From: Phycisphaerales bacterium | GTDB taxonomy: Bacteria > Planctomycetota > Phycisphaerae > Phycisphaerales > SM1A02 | Length of the DNA: 64,000 nt | NCBI GenBank assembly: GCA_022446905.1 | Contig: JAKVBT010000012.1 | Coordinates: forward strand, 4,885-68,884 | Direction of reading: 5' to 3' | Shown here: positions 1 through 9,639 of the stretch, piece by piece | How the letters are laid out: each line of letters opens with the position of its first letter | How positions within the stretch are numbered: position 1 is the stretch's first letter | Translations under genes and position numbers: made by a program | Notes under the pieces: generated by a model | Told to the model about the DNA's origin: nothing | Database searches by the model: none | The model's input: only the letters and a program-made list of their open reading frames with translations

Positions 1-1181
1 CTCAGAGGCGTCACATCCAGCAGCAAGACGTCCTTGACGTCACCCTGAAGCACGCCACCTTGAATGGCAGCACCAATGGCCACGACTTCATCGGGGTTGA
101 TGGATTTATCAAGTTCCGCGGTTCCGAAGATCTGCTTGGCGATCTCCTGCACCTTTGGAATTCTGGTACTGCCACCGACCATCACAACATCACTGACATC
201 ACTGTTGGACAGCCCAGCATCCTTCAGCGCCGTCTTGCACGGCCCTTCCAGTCGCTTGAACAGATCTGCAGCGAGTTCCTCGAACTTTGCCCGAGTCAAC
301 GTGATTTGGAGGTGCTTTGGCCCATTCTGATCTGCTGTGATAAACGGCAGATTGACCGAAGTTTCAAGTTGTTGGGATAGTTCACACTTGGCCTTCTCAG
401 CAGCTTCTTTGAGACGCTGCAAAGCCATGGGATCGTTGCGAATATCAATGCCCTCGGTCTTGCGGAACTCATCCGCAAGGAAGTCGATCAGTGCCTGGTC
501 AAAGTCATCACCGCCAAGGTGGCCATCGCCACTGGTACTGAGGACTTCGAAGACACCGTCGCCGATGTCGAGTACCGAGACATCAAACGTACCGCCACCG
601 AGATCGAAGACCGCGATCTTGGTATTGGTCTTCTTTTCCAGCCCGTAGGCCAGCGCCGCGGCGGTCGGCTCATTAATGATGCGCTCCACCTTGAGACCGG
701 CGATCTCGCCTGCATCCTTGGTGGCTTGCCGCTGGGCATCGTTGAAGTAGGCTGGCACGGTGATGACCGCACTATCAACCTTTTCGCCCAGATAGTCTTC
801 GGCAATCCGCTTCAATTCTCGAAGCAGCATCGCGGAGATCTCTGGCGGGGTGTATTCCTTGTTGTCGCTACCGGCTTGAACCTTGACGAGTTCATCGGCG
901 CCGCCAGTAACAGCGTACGGCACCAGCTTCTCTTCATTTTGGACCTCGTTATGACGGCGGCCCATAAATCGTTTGATCGAGAAGACGGTGTTTTTGGGAT
1001 TCGTCACCTGCTGATGGCGGGCGGGTTCGCCCACAAGCCGATCACCCTTATCGGTGAACGCGATGACACTTGGGGTCGTCCGATTGCCGGACGAGTTAAT
1101 CAGGACCTTGGGCGTGTCGCCTTCCATGACGGCAACGCATGAATTGGTGGTCCCGAGATCGATTCCAATAATCTTGCTCAT
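1..1181 (-). CDS. dnaK: Chaperone DnaK (Hsp70), N-terminal part, truncated by window edge
   Basis: ATP-dependent chaperone that binds unfolded protein with DnaJ and GrpE in the cytosol. The reverse strand reads [20 protein letters not shown], the canonical Hsp70 start, followed by the phosphate-binding motif [10 protein letters not shown], the adenosine motif [10 protein letters not shown] and [10 protein letters not shown]. The visible 393 codons end at the interdomain linker [10 protein letters not shown], so the nucleotide-binding domain is complete and the substrate-binding domain lies outside the window. The ATG at 1179-1181 has GGAAGG about 8 nt upstream. A promoter-like element at 1269-1285 and a leader hairpin at 1226-1258 precede it. 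No dnaJ, grpE or hrcA is visible in the window. Identification is certain; only the 3' end is missing. Confidence 0.97.
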   Translation of the reverse strand, partial: MSKIIGIDLGTTNSCVAVMEGDTPKVLINSSGNRTTPSVIAFTDKGDRLVGEPARHQQVTNPKNTVFSIKRFMGRRHNEVQNEEKLVPYAVTGGADELVKVQAGSDNKEYTPPEISAMLLRELKRIAEDYLGEKVDSAVITVPAYFNDAQRQATKDAGEIAGLKVERIINEPTAAALAYGLEKKTNTKIAVFDLGGGTFDVSVLDIGDGVFEVLSTSGDGHLGGDDFDQALIDFLADEFRKTEGIDIRNDPMALQRLKEAAEKAKCELSQQLETSVNLPFITADQNGPKHLQITLTRAKFEELAADLFKRLEGPCKTALKDAGLSNSDVSDVVMVGGSTRIPKVQEIAKQIFGTAELDKSINPDEVVAIGAAIQGGVLQGDVKDVLLLDVTPL

Positions 1182-1225
1182 GGTGTAATCCTTCCTGGGT
1201 CGGCAGCATCTGGCTGCACGCCCCT

Positions 1226-1258
1226 GTTCAGACCGGCTTCTGAGAACACCGGCTGAAC
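1226..1258 (-). other. Hairpin in dnaK 5' leader
   Basis: GTTCAGACCGG (1226-1236) pairs with CCGGCTGAAC (1249-1258), with one bulged base and a 12-nt loop. It would sit at the 5' end of the dnaK transcript if the element at 1269-1285 is the promoter. It could stabilise the mRNA or respond to temperature; neither can be judged from sequence alone. Confidence 0.4.
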
Positions 1259-1268
1259 ACCTGCTCCT

Positions 1269-1285
1269 GTCGCAAGCGGCGTGCC
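1269..1285 (-). promoter_or_regulatory. Candidate chaperone promoter element upstream of dnaK
   Basis: The coding strand reads GGCACGCCGCTTGCGAC. It differs at two positions from GGCACGCCAGTTGCGAC upstream of an hsp20 gene (44277-44293) and lies at exactly the same distance, 88 nt, from its start codon. GG-N10-GC spacing and the TTGC box match the sigma-54 -24/-12 class. The predicted transcript would begin near 1260, just before the hairpin at 1226-1258. The sigma factor assignment is inference; the sequence match is direct. Confidence 0.6.
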
Positions 1286-1830
1286 GAAATCAGATCCGTT
1301 TGGGATAGAAAAACCCACTTTTTGGCCCGCCGTTGGGGGCCATCACCCCCTGAATGACTGCCAGATTGGCCGGAGGGCAGCCCGAGACGGTTTGAGGGCT
1401 TACGCCACCCTCCTATCGGCATGCACAACAGCCTCGACGATCCCACCGCTGAAAGCACTCCCGCACACACCATGTTCCAAATTGCGAGCCCTCTAGGCAG
1501 TCACTGCAAGACCTCAAGCTCATCCCCTGAGACGACCTCATCGCGATGCGATCGATCACCCCTGCCCCCAAAGCCTGCCCACAGCCGCTCTCAAATTTGC
1601 ATTGAACATCGAGCATCTTCAATCTTCACCTGACCTTGGGGGTCTTGCAGTCACCGGCCCCAGCAAGCCAATTGGTTCAACGAAGCATGGACTGAGTACC
1701 AATGCAAGGTTGCACCACTCCGGTTGGTGATTCAGACAACTCTGAGTTTGAACACCTCAGTAGCAGTTACCAAACCACAATCATTGAACGATAGATTTCA
1801 CAATGGCGCACAATCTGCTAGCGTTTCATT
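1286..1830. other. Intergenic region, no supported gene
   Basis: The stretch between the dnaK promoter element and the next gene has only short overlapping frames (up to about 80 codons) with low-complexity, Ser/Pro/Arg-rich translations and no convincing ribosome binding sites or motifs. It must carry the promoter of the ATP-grasp gene at 1831, but no clear -35/-10 pair stands out. There is no CIRCE inverted repeat. Confidence 0.5.
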
Positions 1831-2862
1831 GTGTTTGTATGCCTCTTAACCAATCAAGACGTCGACGACCCTTCGATCAGCGAGTATGACTGGGCATGCG
1901 ATCCACGCCCCTACTTGCCAGAAGCTGATTGGCACACGGTCGAACTTGGCGATAAAGCAGATTCGCCGCGCGAAGTGCGGGATCTCATCAAACATGGTGT
2001 CGACGGGCGTCCAATCGACGTGTTCTTTAATTTGTGTGACGGCGGAGCAGACCAGGATGACCGCCCTGGCATTGAAGTCATCCGTGTGCTTGAGCGTGCG
2101 AATGCTGCATTTACTGGTGCGACCAGCAAGTGCTTTGAGCCAACTCGAAGTCAAATCAAAAGGGCTTGCAAGCGGTGTGATATTGAGACTCCCAAAGGCA
2201 TCGTGGTTCACACGCAGGCTGATGTGCACCGAGCGGCCAAACGCCTGCGTTTCCCGCTCTTTGTCAAACACCACAATAGTTATGCGAGCATCGATATCAG
2301 TCGCCGCTCCAGAGTGCTCTCCAAATCCGGCCTCATGATTCAAGCAAAAAAGTTCATTGCGCGCCACGGCGCAGCGATGATTGAGGAATACATCGATGGC
2401 GAAGAGTGCACTGTGCTCGTCGCCGAGAACCCGCGCGATCCTGAACGCCCCATCGTCTACCCACCAGTGCAGTATGACTTTCCTGCGGGAGATGATTTTA
2501 AGACGGAAGATCTTAAGTGGGAAACCTTCGAGGGCCTTGGCACCCGGCGGGTCACTAACACCAAACTGGTCGGGCGACTGCGCCGCGAGGCTGCCGACCT
2601 TTTTGTCGAGATGGGGGCTGCGGGATATGCACGCATTGATGTGCGTGTGAACGAGGATGGCGTGCCATACGTCTTGGAGATCAATGCCAACTGTGGCATC
2701 TTCTATCCGAAGCATGCGTACGCCAGTGCCGACGACTGCATTGCCCTAGATTCTGGTGGTCATCCACGATTTGTGCGTCGGCTCATTGCTGTAGCAAAGG
2801 CCAGACAAAGACGCAATGCGTCATACCTCAGTCGGAAAACTAGGCGACTGCAGACAACCTAA
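1831..2862 (+). CDS. ATP-grasp protein, D-alanine-D-alanine ligase-like
   Basis: A 343-residue protein with the ATP-grasp fold. The central region shows LRFPLFVKHHNSYASIDISR (lysine of the ATP-binding strand with a following loop), then AAMIEEYIDGEECTVLV (hinge glutamates) and near the C-terminus ARIDVRVNEDGVPYVLEIN, the metal-binding D...E.N signature of carboxylate-amine ligases. The N-terminal segment VFFNLCDGGADQDDRPGIEV resembles the preATP-grasp half of Ddl enzymes. Length fits Ddl (about 310-360), but no mur genes are nearby, so the substrate is unknown; peptide or amino-acid ligation is an inference. The start is GTG with no obvious Shine-Dalgarno, so the N-terminus is uncertain. Confidence 0.75.
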   Translation: MFVCLLTNQDVDDPSISEYDWACDPRPYLPEADWHTVELGDKADSPREVRDLIKHGVDGRPIDVFFNLCDGGADQDDRPGIEVIRVLERANAAFTGATSKCFEPTRSQIKRACKRCDIETPKGIVVHTQADVHRAAKRLRFPLFVKHHNSYASIDISRRSRVLSKSGLMIQAKKFIARHGAAMIEEYIDGEECTVLVAENPRDPERPIVYPPVQYDFPAGDDFKTEDLKWETFEGLGTRRVTNTKLVGRLRREAADLFVEMGAAGYARIDVRVNEDGVPYVLEINANCGIFYPKHAYASADDCIALDSGGHPRFVRRLIAVAKARQRRNASYLSRKTRRLQTT

Positions 2863-2902
2863 CTCAAGCAAGTTGCGAAGCGGCTAGTTCAGCACCTAGA
2901 TG

Positions 2903-3448
2903 CTATTGCTGTCGCTTGCAGGTGACATCAACTGTCTCTCCTGGTTGCCCATTTTCAAAACTCGTCCAACTGACCTCGATGTGATCCTGATCCACGAATC
3001 GGAATTCAACGGCGCCCATATACATGGCGTCGGGGCTTGCCAGGTTACTGACATCGACCGTGGCGAAAGCAACCCGTTCGGGCGTAATCGCCTCTGCGAC
3101 GAGGAGAGGCTGGTTCTGCGCTGCGCAGTAGTGCTTACAAAGAAGCTGGTCTCCATCAAGATGGAAGACCGTCATCATTTCGTGCGGCTGTCCCGCAAAA
3201 ACTGTTTCCACCACAGCGCTGTCAGCTGCAATGGTTTCATAGGTCACTTCGACCGGGGGCCACTCTGGATTCTCGTACGTACTGAGCCAAGTTCCTTCCA
3301 AGGCACGGAATCGTTCCATGTCTGAGGGCTCCGCCTTAGCTGGAGTTGGTGACCATCCACCAAGATTCTGCTGAGTTTTCTGAGATGCACAGGATGCCAT
3401 GAACAGCACACAGCACCATAAGCCTGTCATCTTCCACATTGTCGACAT
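2903..3448 (-). CDS. Secreted lipoprotein with DUF1579/lipocalin-like domain
   Basis: A 181-residue lipoprotein. The ATG at 3446-3448 has a strong AGGAGG 7 nt upstream, which sets the start; the longer frame from 3487 lacks such a site. The signal peptide MSTMWKMTGLWCCVLFMASC ends in a lipobox (MASC), so the mature protein begins at Cys20 and is anchored by lipid. The mature domain begins FRALEGTWLSTYE and contains MMTVFHLDGDQLLCKHYCAA, a motif I associate with uncharacterised DUF1579-like proteins of about 150 residues. It is divergent from the dus gene at 3673. The ligand and role are unknown. Confidence 0.7.
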   Translation of the reverse strand: MSTMWKMTGLWCCVLFMASCASQKTQQNLGGWSPTPAKAEPSDMERFRALEGTWLSTYENPEWPPVEVTYETIAADSAVVETVFAGQPHEMMTVFHLDGDQLLCKHYCAAQNQPLLVAEAITPERVAFATVDVSNLASPDAMYMGAVEFRFVDQDHIEVSWTSFENGQPGETVDVTCKRQQ

Positions 3449-3672
3449 GCCCAACCCTCCTGCATGGAAAGAAAACGCGCTGACCACAGCCTCCAGAAGT
3501 GGCCCGCATCTTCAAGGCCCATCCTATAGGTACTCAGACCGATTGGTGATGGCTGTCAAACTACCCGGGAAGCAGTTTGCCAATTCATGCCATCATGATT
3601 TCCGACATGGCAGGCAAGCACTGAGTAATGAACCACACAACCTCTTCTTGTTGCTGCACGTACGATGGACGA

Positions 3673-4683
3673 ATGCTCCACATCGGGCCCAAGACGCTGC
3701 AAAGCAAGGTACTCCTTGCCCCAATGGCAGGACACTGCGATTTGCCATTCCGGCTGCTGTGCCGGCAACTTGGCGGCGTTGGCCTCGCCAGCACTGATCT
3801 TTTAAATGTGCACAGTCTGCTGCGCGGGTCCCCCAAAGCGATGAAACTGGCGGCAACGTGCGCCGATGACAACCCACTGTGCATGCAGGTATATGGCAAT
3901 AGCGCCGATCCACTCCCGGAAGCAGGCCTCTGGGCCGTAGATCACGGCGCGTCCATCGTCGATATCAATATGGGTTGTCCGGTTGACAAGGTGGCCAAAA
4001 AGCACGGCGGGTCATTGCTGCTATGTGATGTAGAGGACACTGTGCGTCTGGCAGAGCGGATGGTGGAGACGATCACCCCTAGGACAGGCGTGCCTGTGAC
4101 AGCAAAGATTCGGCTCGGCTGGGATGATGATCGCATCGTCGGTCCCGATCTGGCGCGCCGACTTGAGCAAGTGGGTATCGCTGCAATCACGGTGCATGGC
4201 CGAACGACCGAGCAATTCTTCAAAGGCACGGTTCGACTTGGCGGCATTCGCGAAGTCGTCGAAGCGGTCGATGCCATTCCAGTGATTGGTAATGGCGATA
4301 TCCGATGCGCTGAAGATGCTGCGCAGATGATGGCGATGACCGGCTGCGACGGTGTCATGGTGGCTCGCGGGGCACTCGGGCGGCCGTGGATATTCAGAGA
4401 GATCGATGCCAGACTGTCGGGGCAACCGATCCCCGATCCACCATCCCGACTGGAATGGCTGGGCATCATTGAGCGCCATTTGGATCTCATCCTCGAGTAT
4501 CAGGATGAACGCGCGGTTCTCCACCGCCTGCGCAATGGCATCAGTCGATATGCCAAGGGCATGCATGGAGTCAAACGGCTCAAGGATTCTGTACGCGTCG
4601 CGACGTGTGCTGATGACATCCGCAGTGCCCTACGCATGGTTGGCACACCATCCCCGCCCACCTCACAGGCCGTGATGGCCTGA
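3673..4683 (+). CDS. dus: tRNA-dihydrouridine synthase (DusB-like)
   Basis: FMN-dependent reduction of uridine to dihydrouridine in tRNA, in the cytosol. A TIM barrel begins at [15 protein letters not shown], as in Dus[20 protein letters not shown] carries the catalytic cysteine, followed by [24 protein letters not shown] (FMN/phosphate contact) and the C-terminal FMN phosphate loop VIGNGDIRC and [15 protein letters not shown]. The frame extends upstream to 3628, but family alignment (MLHIGPKTL matching the usual start) favours the ATG at 3673. That gives 336 residues, usual for DusB. It is a monocistronic-looking gene, convergent with gspF. Confidence 0.93.
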   Translation: MLHIGPKTLQSKVLLAPMAGHCDLPFRLLCRQLGGVGLASTDLLNVHSLLRGSPKAMKLAATCADDNPLCMQVYGNSADPLPEAGLWAVDHGASIVDINMGCPVDKVAKKHGGSLLLCDVEDTVRLAERMVETITPRTGVPVTAKIRLGWDDDRIVGPDLARRLEQVGIAAITVHGRTTEQFFKGTVRLGGIREVVEAVDAIPVIGNGDIRCAEDAAQMMAMTGCDGVMVARGALGRPWIFREIDARLSGQPIPDPPSRLEWLGIIERHLDLILEYQDERAVLHRLRNGISRYAKGMHGVKRLKDSVRVATCADDIRSALRMVGTPSPPTSQAVMA

Positions 4684-4698
4684 GATGACCGTGGGTGC

Positions 4699-5946
4699 TT
4701 AGCCAGTGACCACGCTGCTCATCTTGAAGATTGGCAGCAGCAGCGCCATGGCGACAGCGCCAACGAGAATGCCCATGCCGACAATAAGGACAGGCTCAAT
4801 CATTGACGTCGCCTTCTTGATGCCAGATTCCAGATCATCATCGCACTGCGTAGCGATCTTCTCCATCACCTCGGGCAGCTTGGCACTGCGCTCACCTGAC
4901 GACATCATCGATGCCACACTCGGCGGAATCCAGCGGCAGTCTGTGGCAGCACCAGTCATGGGACGACCGTCGCGAACACGATGCTCCATGTCATCCCACA
5001 AGCGGTCAAAAACCACATTGTTGGTCACCCCACGACAAATACGAATGACATCAATCAAGCCAACCCCGCCAGCAAGCAAGGTGCTCATTGTCCGTGATGC
5101 ACGGGCCAAATACACCGTGATGGTGAGTCGACCAATCACCGGCGTTGACAACTTGGCCCAATCAAGCGCCTTCTGCCCAGATCGAGTTCGCCGCCAGAGC
5201 GCCACCCCAACCAGGATGGCAGCCACCGCCGGCACCCAGTACATCCATCCATAACGCAAACCATCACCAATGGCCATCATGATGCGTGTTGCAGGGGGAA
5301 GGTCCGCACCACGCTGCTGATAGATCGCTGCAAACTTAGGAAGTACAGCTACCAGCATGAACATCGTGATCAATAGTGCACTGCCAAACATGATTGCTGG
5401 ATAGGTTGCGGCACCACGGACTTGTTTACGAGTCTTCTCTTCTCGTACGAGATACTCGCCAAGACGTGTGAGCATGAGTGCCATGGTGCCACTGGCCTCG
5501 GAAGCGCGGACCAGACTGACAACAATCGGTGTAAAAATGCGTGGCCAGCGGGCCAAACTGCTCGACAACGGTGTGCCGCCGCAGACGTCATGGTGGATTT
5601 CTCCGACAAGGTCAGAGAACTCCTTGCGACGACCCTGGAGACGGCACGACTCCAAGGCTTCCGGCAGCGGCACACCGGTGTCGAGCATGACACCGAGTTG
5701 TTGACAGAACACAGCCACATCCTCACGTCGAACCCGACGCGCAGCAACACCCCGACGGATTTCCTCGGCATCAAAATCGGGCATGGCGTGACTGGCCGTC
5801 TGGACAGCCGTGACCAACAGACCATCCCCACGCAGCATGGCGGCGATCTCTTCAGGCGATGTTCCTGAAAGTGTTCCAGTGACCACTTCCCCTTCTTGGG
5901 AGCGGGCGCGATAGGAAAACGTATGCTTAGCAGAAGTGGTCGTCAT
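4699..5946 (-). CDS. gspF: Type II secretion/type IV pilus inner-membrane platform protein (GspF/PilC)
   Basis: A 415-residue platform protein that couples the assembly ATPase to pseudopilin or pilin polymerisation. Two copies of the GspF domain are visible: FCQQLGVMLDTGVPLPEALE in the first, and YLARASRTMSTLLAGGVGLI in the second. Three hydrophobic segments are visible (near residues 165-190, 220-235 and 380-405), the last containing the C-terminal IVGMGILVGAVAMALLLPIF. The N-terminal cytoplasmic segment HTFSYRARSQEGEVVTGTLS is also typical of PilC/GspF. The ATG overlaps the gspE stop by 4 bp (5943-5946), indicating translational coupling. It is the last gene of the long minus-strand pilus/secretion operon. 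Confidence 0.93.
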   Translation of the reverse strand: MTTTSAKHTFSYRARSQEGEVVTGTLSGTSPEEIAAMLRGDGLLVTAVQTASHAMPDFDAEEIRRGVAARRVRREDVAVFCQQLGVMLDTGVPLPEALESCRLQGRRKEFSDLVGEIHHDVCGGTPLSSSLARWPRIFTPIVVSLVRASEASGTMALMLTRLGEYLVREEKTRKQVRGAATYPAIMFGSALLITMFMLVAVLPKFAAIYQQRGADLPPATRIMMAIGDGLRYGWMYWVPAVAAILVGVALWRRTRSGQKALDWAKLSTPVIGRLTITVYLARASRTMSTLLAGGVGLIDVIRICRGVTNNVVFDRLWDDMEHRVRDGRPMTGAATDCRWIPPSVASMMSSGERSAKLPEVMEKIATQCDDDLESGIKKATSMIEPVLIVGMGILVGAVAMALLLPIFKMSSVVTG

Positions 5947-7673
5947 GAGATTGCTGCGTACAGGACTTCTTCAGGGGTTGTCAGCCCCGCAGCGACCTTT
6001 TCCATGCCATCATCGCGCAAGGTTCGGAAGCCACCATCAGTCAGGAGCGCACGCAAGGCCTGCAAAGGTGCACCTGAAGCAATAGCTTCGAGCAGCGCTG
6101 CATCTGGCACAAGCAATTCAAAGACCCCGACACGGCCGGCGTATCCCGTTCCTCTGCAGCGGCCACATCCAGTGCCACGCCACAGTTTTCCGGGATCCCC
6201 GCCGGCCGCCTTGATCGCCGCGGCAGCACGCTCATCAGGCTCCGCCGGAGCCTTGCAGTGCGGGCAGATCTTCCGCACTAAACGCTGCGCCAAGACGCCG
6301 CGAAGCGTCGCTGCCACGAGGTAGGGCTCAACGCCGAGATTCACCAACCGCGTCACGGCACTTGGCGCGTCATTGGTGTGCAGCGTCGAGAACACGAGAT
6401 GTCCAGTTAGCGCGGCCTGTGTCACAATGCCCGCTGTTTCATTATCACGCACTTCGCCAACCATGATGATGTCAGGATCTTGACGCAGCATGGCTCGAAG
6501 AGCGCCTGCAAATGTGAATCCAGCTCGCGTGTTGACCTGCGCCTGATTGACACCTGGCAACCGCGCTTCGACTGGGTCTTCAATCGTTGACAGATTGCGA
6601 TCATCAGCGCTAATTGAGCCCAGCACGCTATAGAGCGTTGTCGACTTACCAGATCCCGTTGGACCAGTCACCAGAACCACACCATTTGGAGCTTCGACAA
6701 TCTCTTGCCATGCTTCCAGCATGCGTCCACTGAAGCCCAATTGCTCAAGACCAAGACGGCTGTTGCGGCTGTCAATAATACGGATGACTACTTTTTCGCC
6801 ATGCTTGCCGGGCATGGTCGACACACGCAAGTCGATTGGCCGTCCATCCATCATCACATTGAAGTCGCCATCCTGTGGCACTCGACGTTCAGAAATGTCG
6901 AGGTTGGACATGATCTTGATACGACTGGCGATCGCTGCATGCATGCGATGCGGAGGCGAAAGTTTCTCATACAACCGACCATCAACGCGATAGCGAACGC
7001 GAAGCTTGTTGTCGTCTGGTTCGATATGGATGTCTGAGGCGCCCTCTTGAACAGCCGTGTAGATGATGTAGTTCACCAACTTGACTACTGGGCCGTGACC
7101 AGCAACTTCTTCCAAGTCTGCCAGTTCCGTCGCCTGCCGCTCAATGACTGAGAAGTCTTCATCGGCGATGTCTTCATAAATGTCATCAATGACAAAGACA
7201 TTGGCTGATGGCAACCAACTGCGAATCGCAGATTCAATCTCAGCCTTCGTTGCTGCAACAAGTTCAACCTGATGATCAGTCAAACGCGCAATTTCTTCAG
7301 CCAAAATCAAGTTGCTTGGCTCAATCACCGCCACAGTCAGCACGCCACGCACCAAGAACAGCGGTAGAACGCGATGCTCTTCGATGAATTCACGCGGCAA
7401 CAGATCAATGACTGTCGGATCAGCCGTACGCGCTACATGTCGGACATATGGAACGCCATAACTTTCAGCTAGGGTCTCTACGACTTCATCTTCAGTCGCC
7501 ATCTCTAGCCGCTGCAACACTTCGCCAAGCAAATGAGCATTGTCGTTTTCGCGTTGCCACTCGAGTGCCCGCTCAAGATCAGCCACCGAGATAATGCCAC
7601 GATCAACGAGCCTCTGCCCCAGTGGGCTCTCGTTGGCGAGCTTCATTCCACCTTGTGTCCAGCGGTCACTCAT
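5943..7673 (-). CDS. gspE: Assembly ATPase GspE/PilB with N-terminal MshEN-like domain
   Basis: A 576-residue hexameric ATPase that powers pilus or pseudopilus assembly from the cytoplasmic face. Residues about 15-75 form an MshEN-type domain, with the motif LGQRLVDRGIISVADLERAL at 18-37, a module known to bind cyclic di-GMP in relatives. The ATPase core has Walker A GPTGSGKST (337-345), Walker B-like DPDIIMVGEVRD, the histidine box TGHLVFSTLHTND and the two CxxC pairs (CPHC at 470, CGRC near 505) that bind zinc in GspE/PilB. The start at 7673 overlaps the STAS gene stop (ATGA). The basic residue usually preceding LGxx in MshEN motifs is proline here, so ligand binding needs testing. Confidence 0.95.
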   Translation of the reverse strand: MSDRWTQGGMKLANESPLGQRLVDRGIISVADLERALEWQRENDNAHLLGEVLQRLEMATEDEVVETLAESYGVPYVRHVARTADPTVIDLLPREFIEEHRVLPLFLVRGVLTVAVIEPSNLILAEEIARLTDHQVELVAATKAEIESAIRSWLPSANVFVIDDIYEDIADEDFSVIERQATELADLEEVAGHGPVVKLVNYIIYTAVQEGASDIHIEPDDNKLRVRYRVDGRLYEKLSPPHRMHAAIASRIKIMSNLDISERRVPQDGDFNVMMDGRPIDLRVSTMPGKHGEKVVIRIIDSRNSRLGLEQLGFSGRMLEAWQEIVEAPNGVVLVTGPTGSGKSTTLYSVLGSISADDRNLSTIEDPVEARLPGVNQAQVNTRAGFTFAGALRAMLRQDPDIIMVGEVRDNETAGIVTQAALTGHLVFSTLHTNDAPSAVTRLVNLGVEPYLVAATLRGVLAQRLVRKICPHCKAPAEPDERAAAAIKAAGGDPGKLWRGTGCGRCRGTGYAGRVGVFELLVPDAALLEAIASGAPLQALRALLTDGGFRTLRDDGMEKVAAGLTTPEEVLYAAIS

Positions 7674-8017
7674 GCCACTTGCCCCTTAGCGAACGACTTC
7701 GCCGCAGATTCCAGCGTGTTATGTACTGGCACGCGTCGGTTGAGACGTGTTACCTCCACAGCGGCTGCAGGCTGTCCCCCACCGAGCACTAGCCGAAAGT
7801 GACCTCCAAAACCCTGCACATGATCGTTCATCCACAGCAGCGCTTCGAGACCCGCAGAATCCACTCGCTCACATTCACGCAGGTCAGCAATTAATCGAAT
7901 GCCAGAAGTCATCTGCTCTTCGCATCGTCTCCGCAGAACATCGACATCGTCCGAGACGAGCTCGCCTGCAATCTGCACCACGGTGCCACTTCGATGTGAT
8001 TCCCATTGCAATTTCAT
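7670..8017 (-). CDS. STAS-domain protein (anti-sigma factor antagonist-like)
   Basis: A small cytosolic regulator of 115 residues from the ATG at 8017, which overlaps the HD-GYP stop (ATGA) and has GGAGG 7 nt upstream; the longer in-frame start at 8077 lies inside the upstream gene. The whole protein is one STAS domain: VVQIAGELVSDDVDVLRRRC, then IADLRECERVDSAGLEALLW, in which the serine of DSAGL is the residue phosphorylated in SpoIIAA-type proteins. No partner anti-sigma kinase gene is adjacent; the nearby histidine kinase is of the HisKA class. Its place inside the pilus/secretion operon suggests it controls that machine, which is inference. Confidence 0.8.
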   Translation of the reverse strand: MKLQWESHRSGTVVQIAGELVSDDVDVLRRRCEEQMTSGIRLIADLRECERVDSAGLEALLWMNDHVQGFGGHFRLVLGGGQPAAAVEVTRLNRRVPVHNTLESAAKSFAKGQVA

Positions 8018-9639
8018 GCTGCGTCCTCCATCGGCGTGAGATTGGTTTGTCGATGTGTATCCGCCAGTGCTTCCCACTCAGAGAAGTCCAATGCGAGGAA
8101 GGTCTCGACCAGAGCTGGATCAAATTGTGCTCCAGCATTGGCCCGAATAATCTCGAGCACTTTTGCACGATCCATCGCTGTCCGATACGTTCGTGTTGAA
8201 CACATCGCATCAAAAGCATCTGCCAAGGCAATCAGCCGAGCACAAAGTGGGATGTCTTCTCCGGACAAACCCTCGGGATACCCTTTCCCATCCCAACGCT
8301 CGTGGTGATGCTTAACACCTGGCAGGATGTCATCAAAATTGGGGATGTCCTTGAGAATCGTCCAGCCGATTTCTGGATGGCGTCGAACTTGATCAACTTC
8401 ATGTTGTTCCAGTGCACCAGGCTTACAAAGCACCGTTTCTGGAACACCAATCTTGCCAACATCATGTACCAGCCCGGCGATGTGCATCCGCTGCACATCC
8501 TGGGCGCCCAGCCCGATCGCCTCAGCCAGTTGTCGAGTTAGACAAGCAACTCGTCGCGAGTGACCGCAGGTGTACCGGTCCTTGGCATCAATGGAAGCTG
8601 TAATTGCTTCGAGTGTTCCAAGGAACATTGAATTGACATCCTCGAACAGACCAGCGTTCTCGAGATGAAGTCCAATGTGGGCTGCCGCTGCGGCTAACAA
8701 CTTGATATCAACCGAAGATGGCGTTTCATCCGGCCCCTGCTTATCTCCTGCTACGAGCAATCCGATCACCCGACCATTGCGCCCAATGGCGTGAGCGACG
8801 CCGGCTGTGCCTAGCGAATCGAGTTCAGGATCGTCACCACGAACTGGACCAGCCATCAAAGGGCTATCAAGGTTCTCACGCCCGGCAATACTTGCCAACA
8901 GTGTGCGTAGTGCAGCACGATCACGCGGCGCATCGCCGGACACAATCAGCCTTCCATCGCCTGCACCTTCGCGGTCAATGTAGGCTGCTACCCAAGCATA
9001 CGGCAGCGTATGCAACAACTCCTGACAAACCTGTGCAGCAAATCGATGCGGACGCGACTCCACCGACATCTTGTCAGTAATCGAATACAGCAGATTGATC
9101 TCTTCCCAAGTCTCAGCCAATTCCCGACCAACTTGCTCAAGTGTCTGCTCGCGTCGATGCCGCGCTTGGCGATCAGCCCACAGACGACTAAAGAGCGACC
9201 CCAATCGTGGCACTTCACTGGTCTCGGGTAGTGACATTCGACGCAGTCTTTCACGACAGACGCGGCCATCGAGGCCAATTGCTTGGCACATGGCTGACAA
9301 GTGCTCACTGTCCAACAATTCACGTGTAGGAATCAGTGCACATGTAAAACCGACCGTCGAGCGTCGCTCTTGAAGCAGGGCCGGAGCAGCCCAAAGCCCA
9401 GGAACAAGTTCAACAGCCGTAGGTCGTGCCTGCTCATTCCAAGCCGAGGCAGCCTCCATCAACGATCGCTTGACGAGGGTCGGTGCTTGCAACAAATCAG
9501 CCAGCCAGTCCCGATCACTTCGCCGACTAGTCAATGCGCCATCTGCGGAGCATGAGACCAGCAACAGACCGAGTTCACGCAGCATGGTCTGCAGTTCAGT
9601 GCAGTGCGTACGAACCTGATTGCGGGAGAGTGTCCTCAC
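8014..9639 (-). CDS. HD-GYP cyclic di-GMP phosphodiesterase with GAF-like domain
   Basis: A 541-residue cytosolic protein. Residues about 160-190 look like a coiled coil (REQTLEQVGRELAETWEEIN), residues 190-330 resemble a GAF sensor domain, and residues 340-541 are a full HD-GYP domain: GLVHDVGKIG at 389-398, then HHHERWDGKGYP ending at 455, followed by LADAFDAMCSTRTYR. These are the metal ligands and GYP loop of active c-di-GMP phosphodiesterases. The N-terminal 150 residues are unassigned. Its start overlaps the response regulator stop and its stop overlaps the STAS start, so all three are co-translated. Degrading c-di-GMP next to an MshEN-containing ATPase suggests local control of assembly. 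Confidence 0.92.
   Translation of the reverse strand: MRTLSRNQVRTHCTELQTMLRELGLLLVSCSADGALTSRRSDRDWLADLLQAPTLVKRSLMEAASAWNEQARPTAVELVPGLWAAPALLQERRSTVGFTCALIPTRELLDSEHLSAMCQAIGLDGRVCRERLRRMSLPETSEVPRLGSLFSRLWADRQARHRREQTLEQVGRELAETWEEINLLYSITDKMSVESRPHRFAAQVCQELLHTLPYAWVAAYIDREGAGDGRLIVSGDAPRDRAALRTLLASIAGRENLDSPLMAGPVRGDDPELDSLGTAGVAHAIGRNGRVIGLLVAGDKQGPDETPSSVDIKLLAAAAAHIGLHLENAGLFEDVNSMFLGTLEAITASIDAKDRYTCGHSRRVACLTRQLAEAIGLGAQDVQRMHIAGLVHDVGKIGVPETVLCKPGALEQHEVDQVRRHPEIGWTILKDIPNFDDILPGVKHHHERWDGKGYPEGLSGEDIPLCARLIALADAFDAMCSTRTYRTAMDRAKVLEIIRANAGAQFDPALVETFLALDFSEWEALADTHRQTNLTPMEDAA

Noticed and set aside
519-1142. Plus-strand open frame of 207 codons across dnaK
   Set aside because: It is the antisense of a fully conserved Hsp70 ATPase domain; the coding strand has all family motifs.
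1449-1462. AGCACTC near the dnaK upstream region, half of a CIRCE site
   Set aside because: The matching GAGTGCT half is absent at the required 9-nt spacing, so it is not an HrcA operator.
1846-2715. Minus-strand open frame of 289 codons
   Set aside because: It is a shadow of the ATP-grasp gene on the plus strand, which carries conserved ligase motifs.
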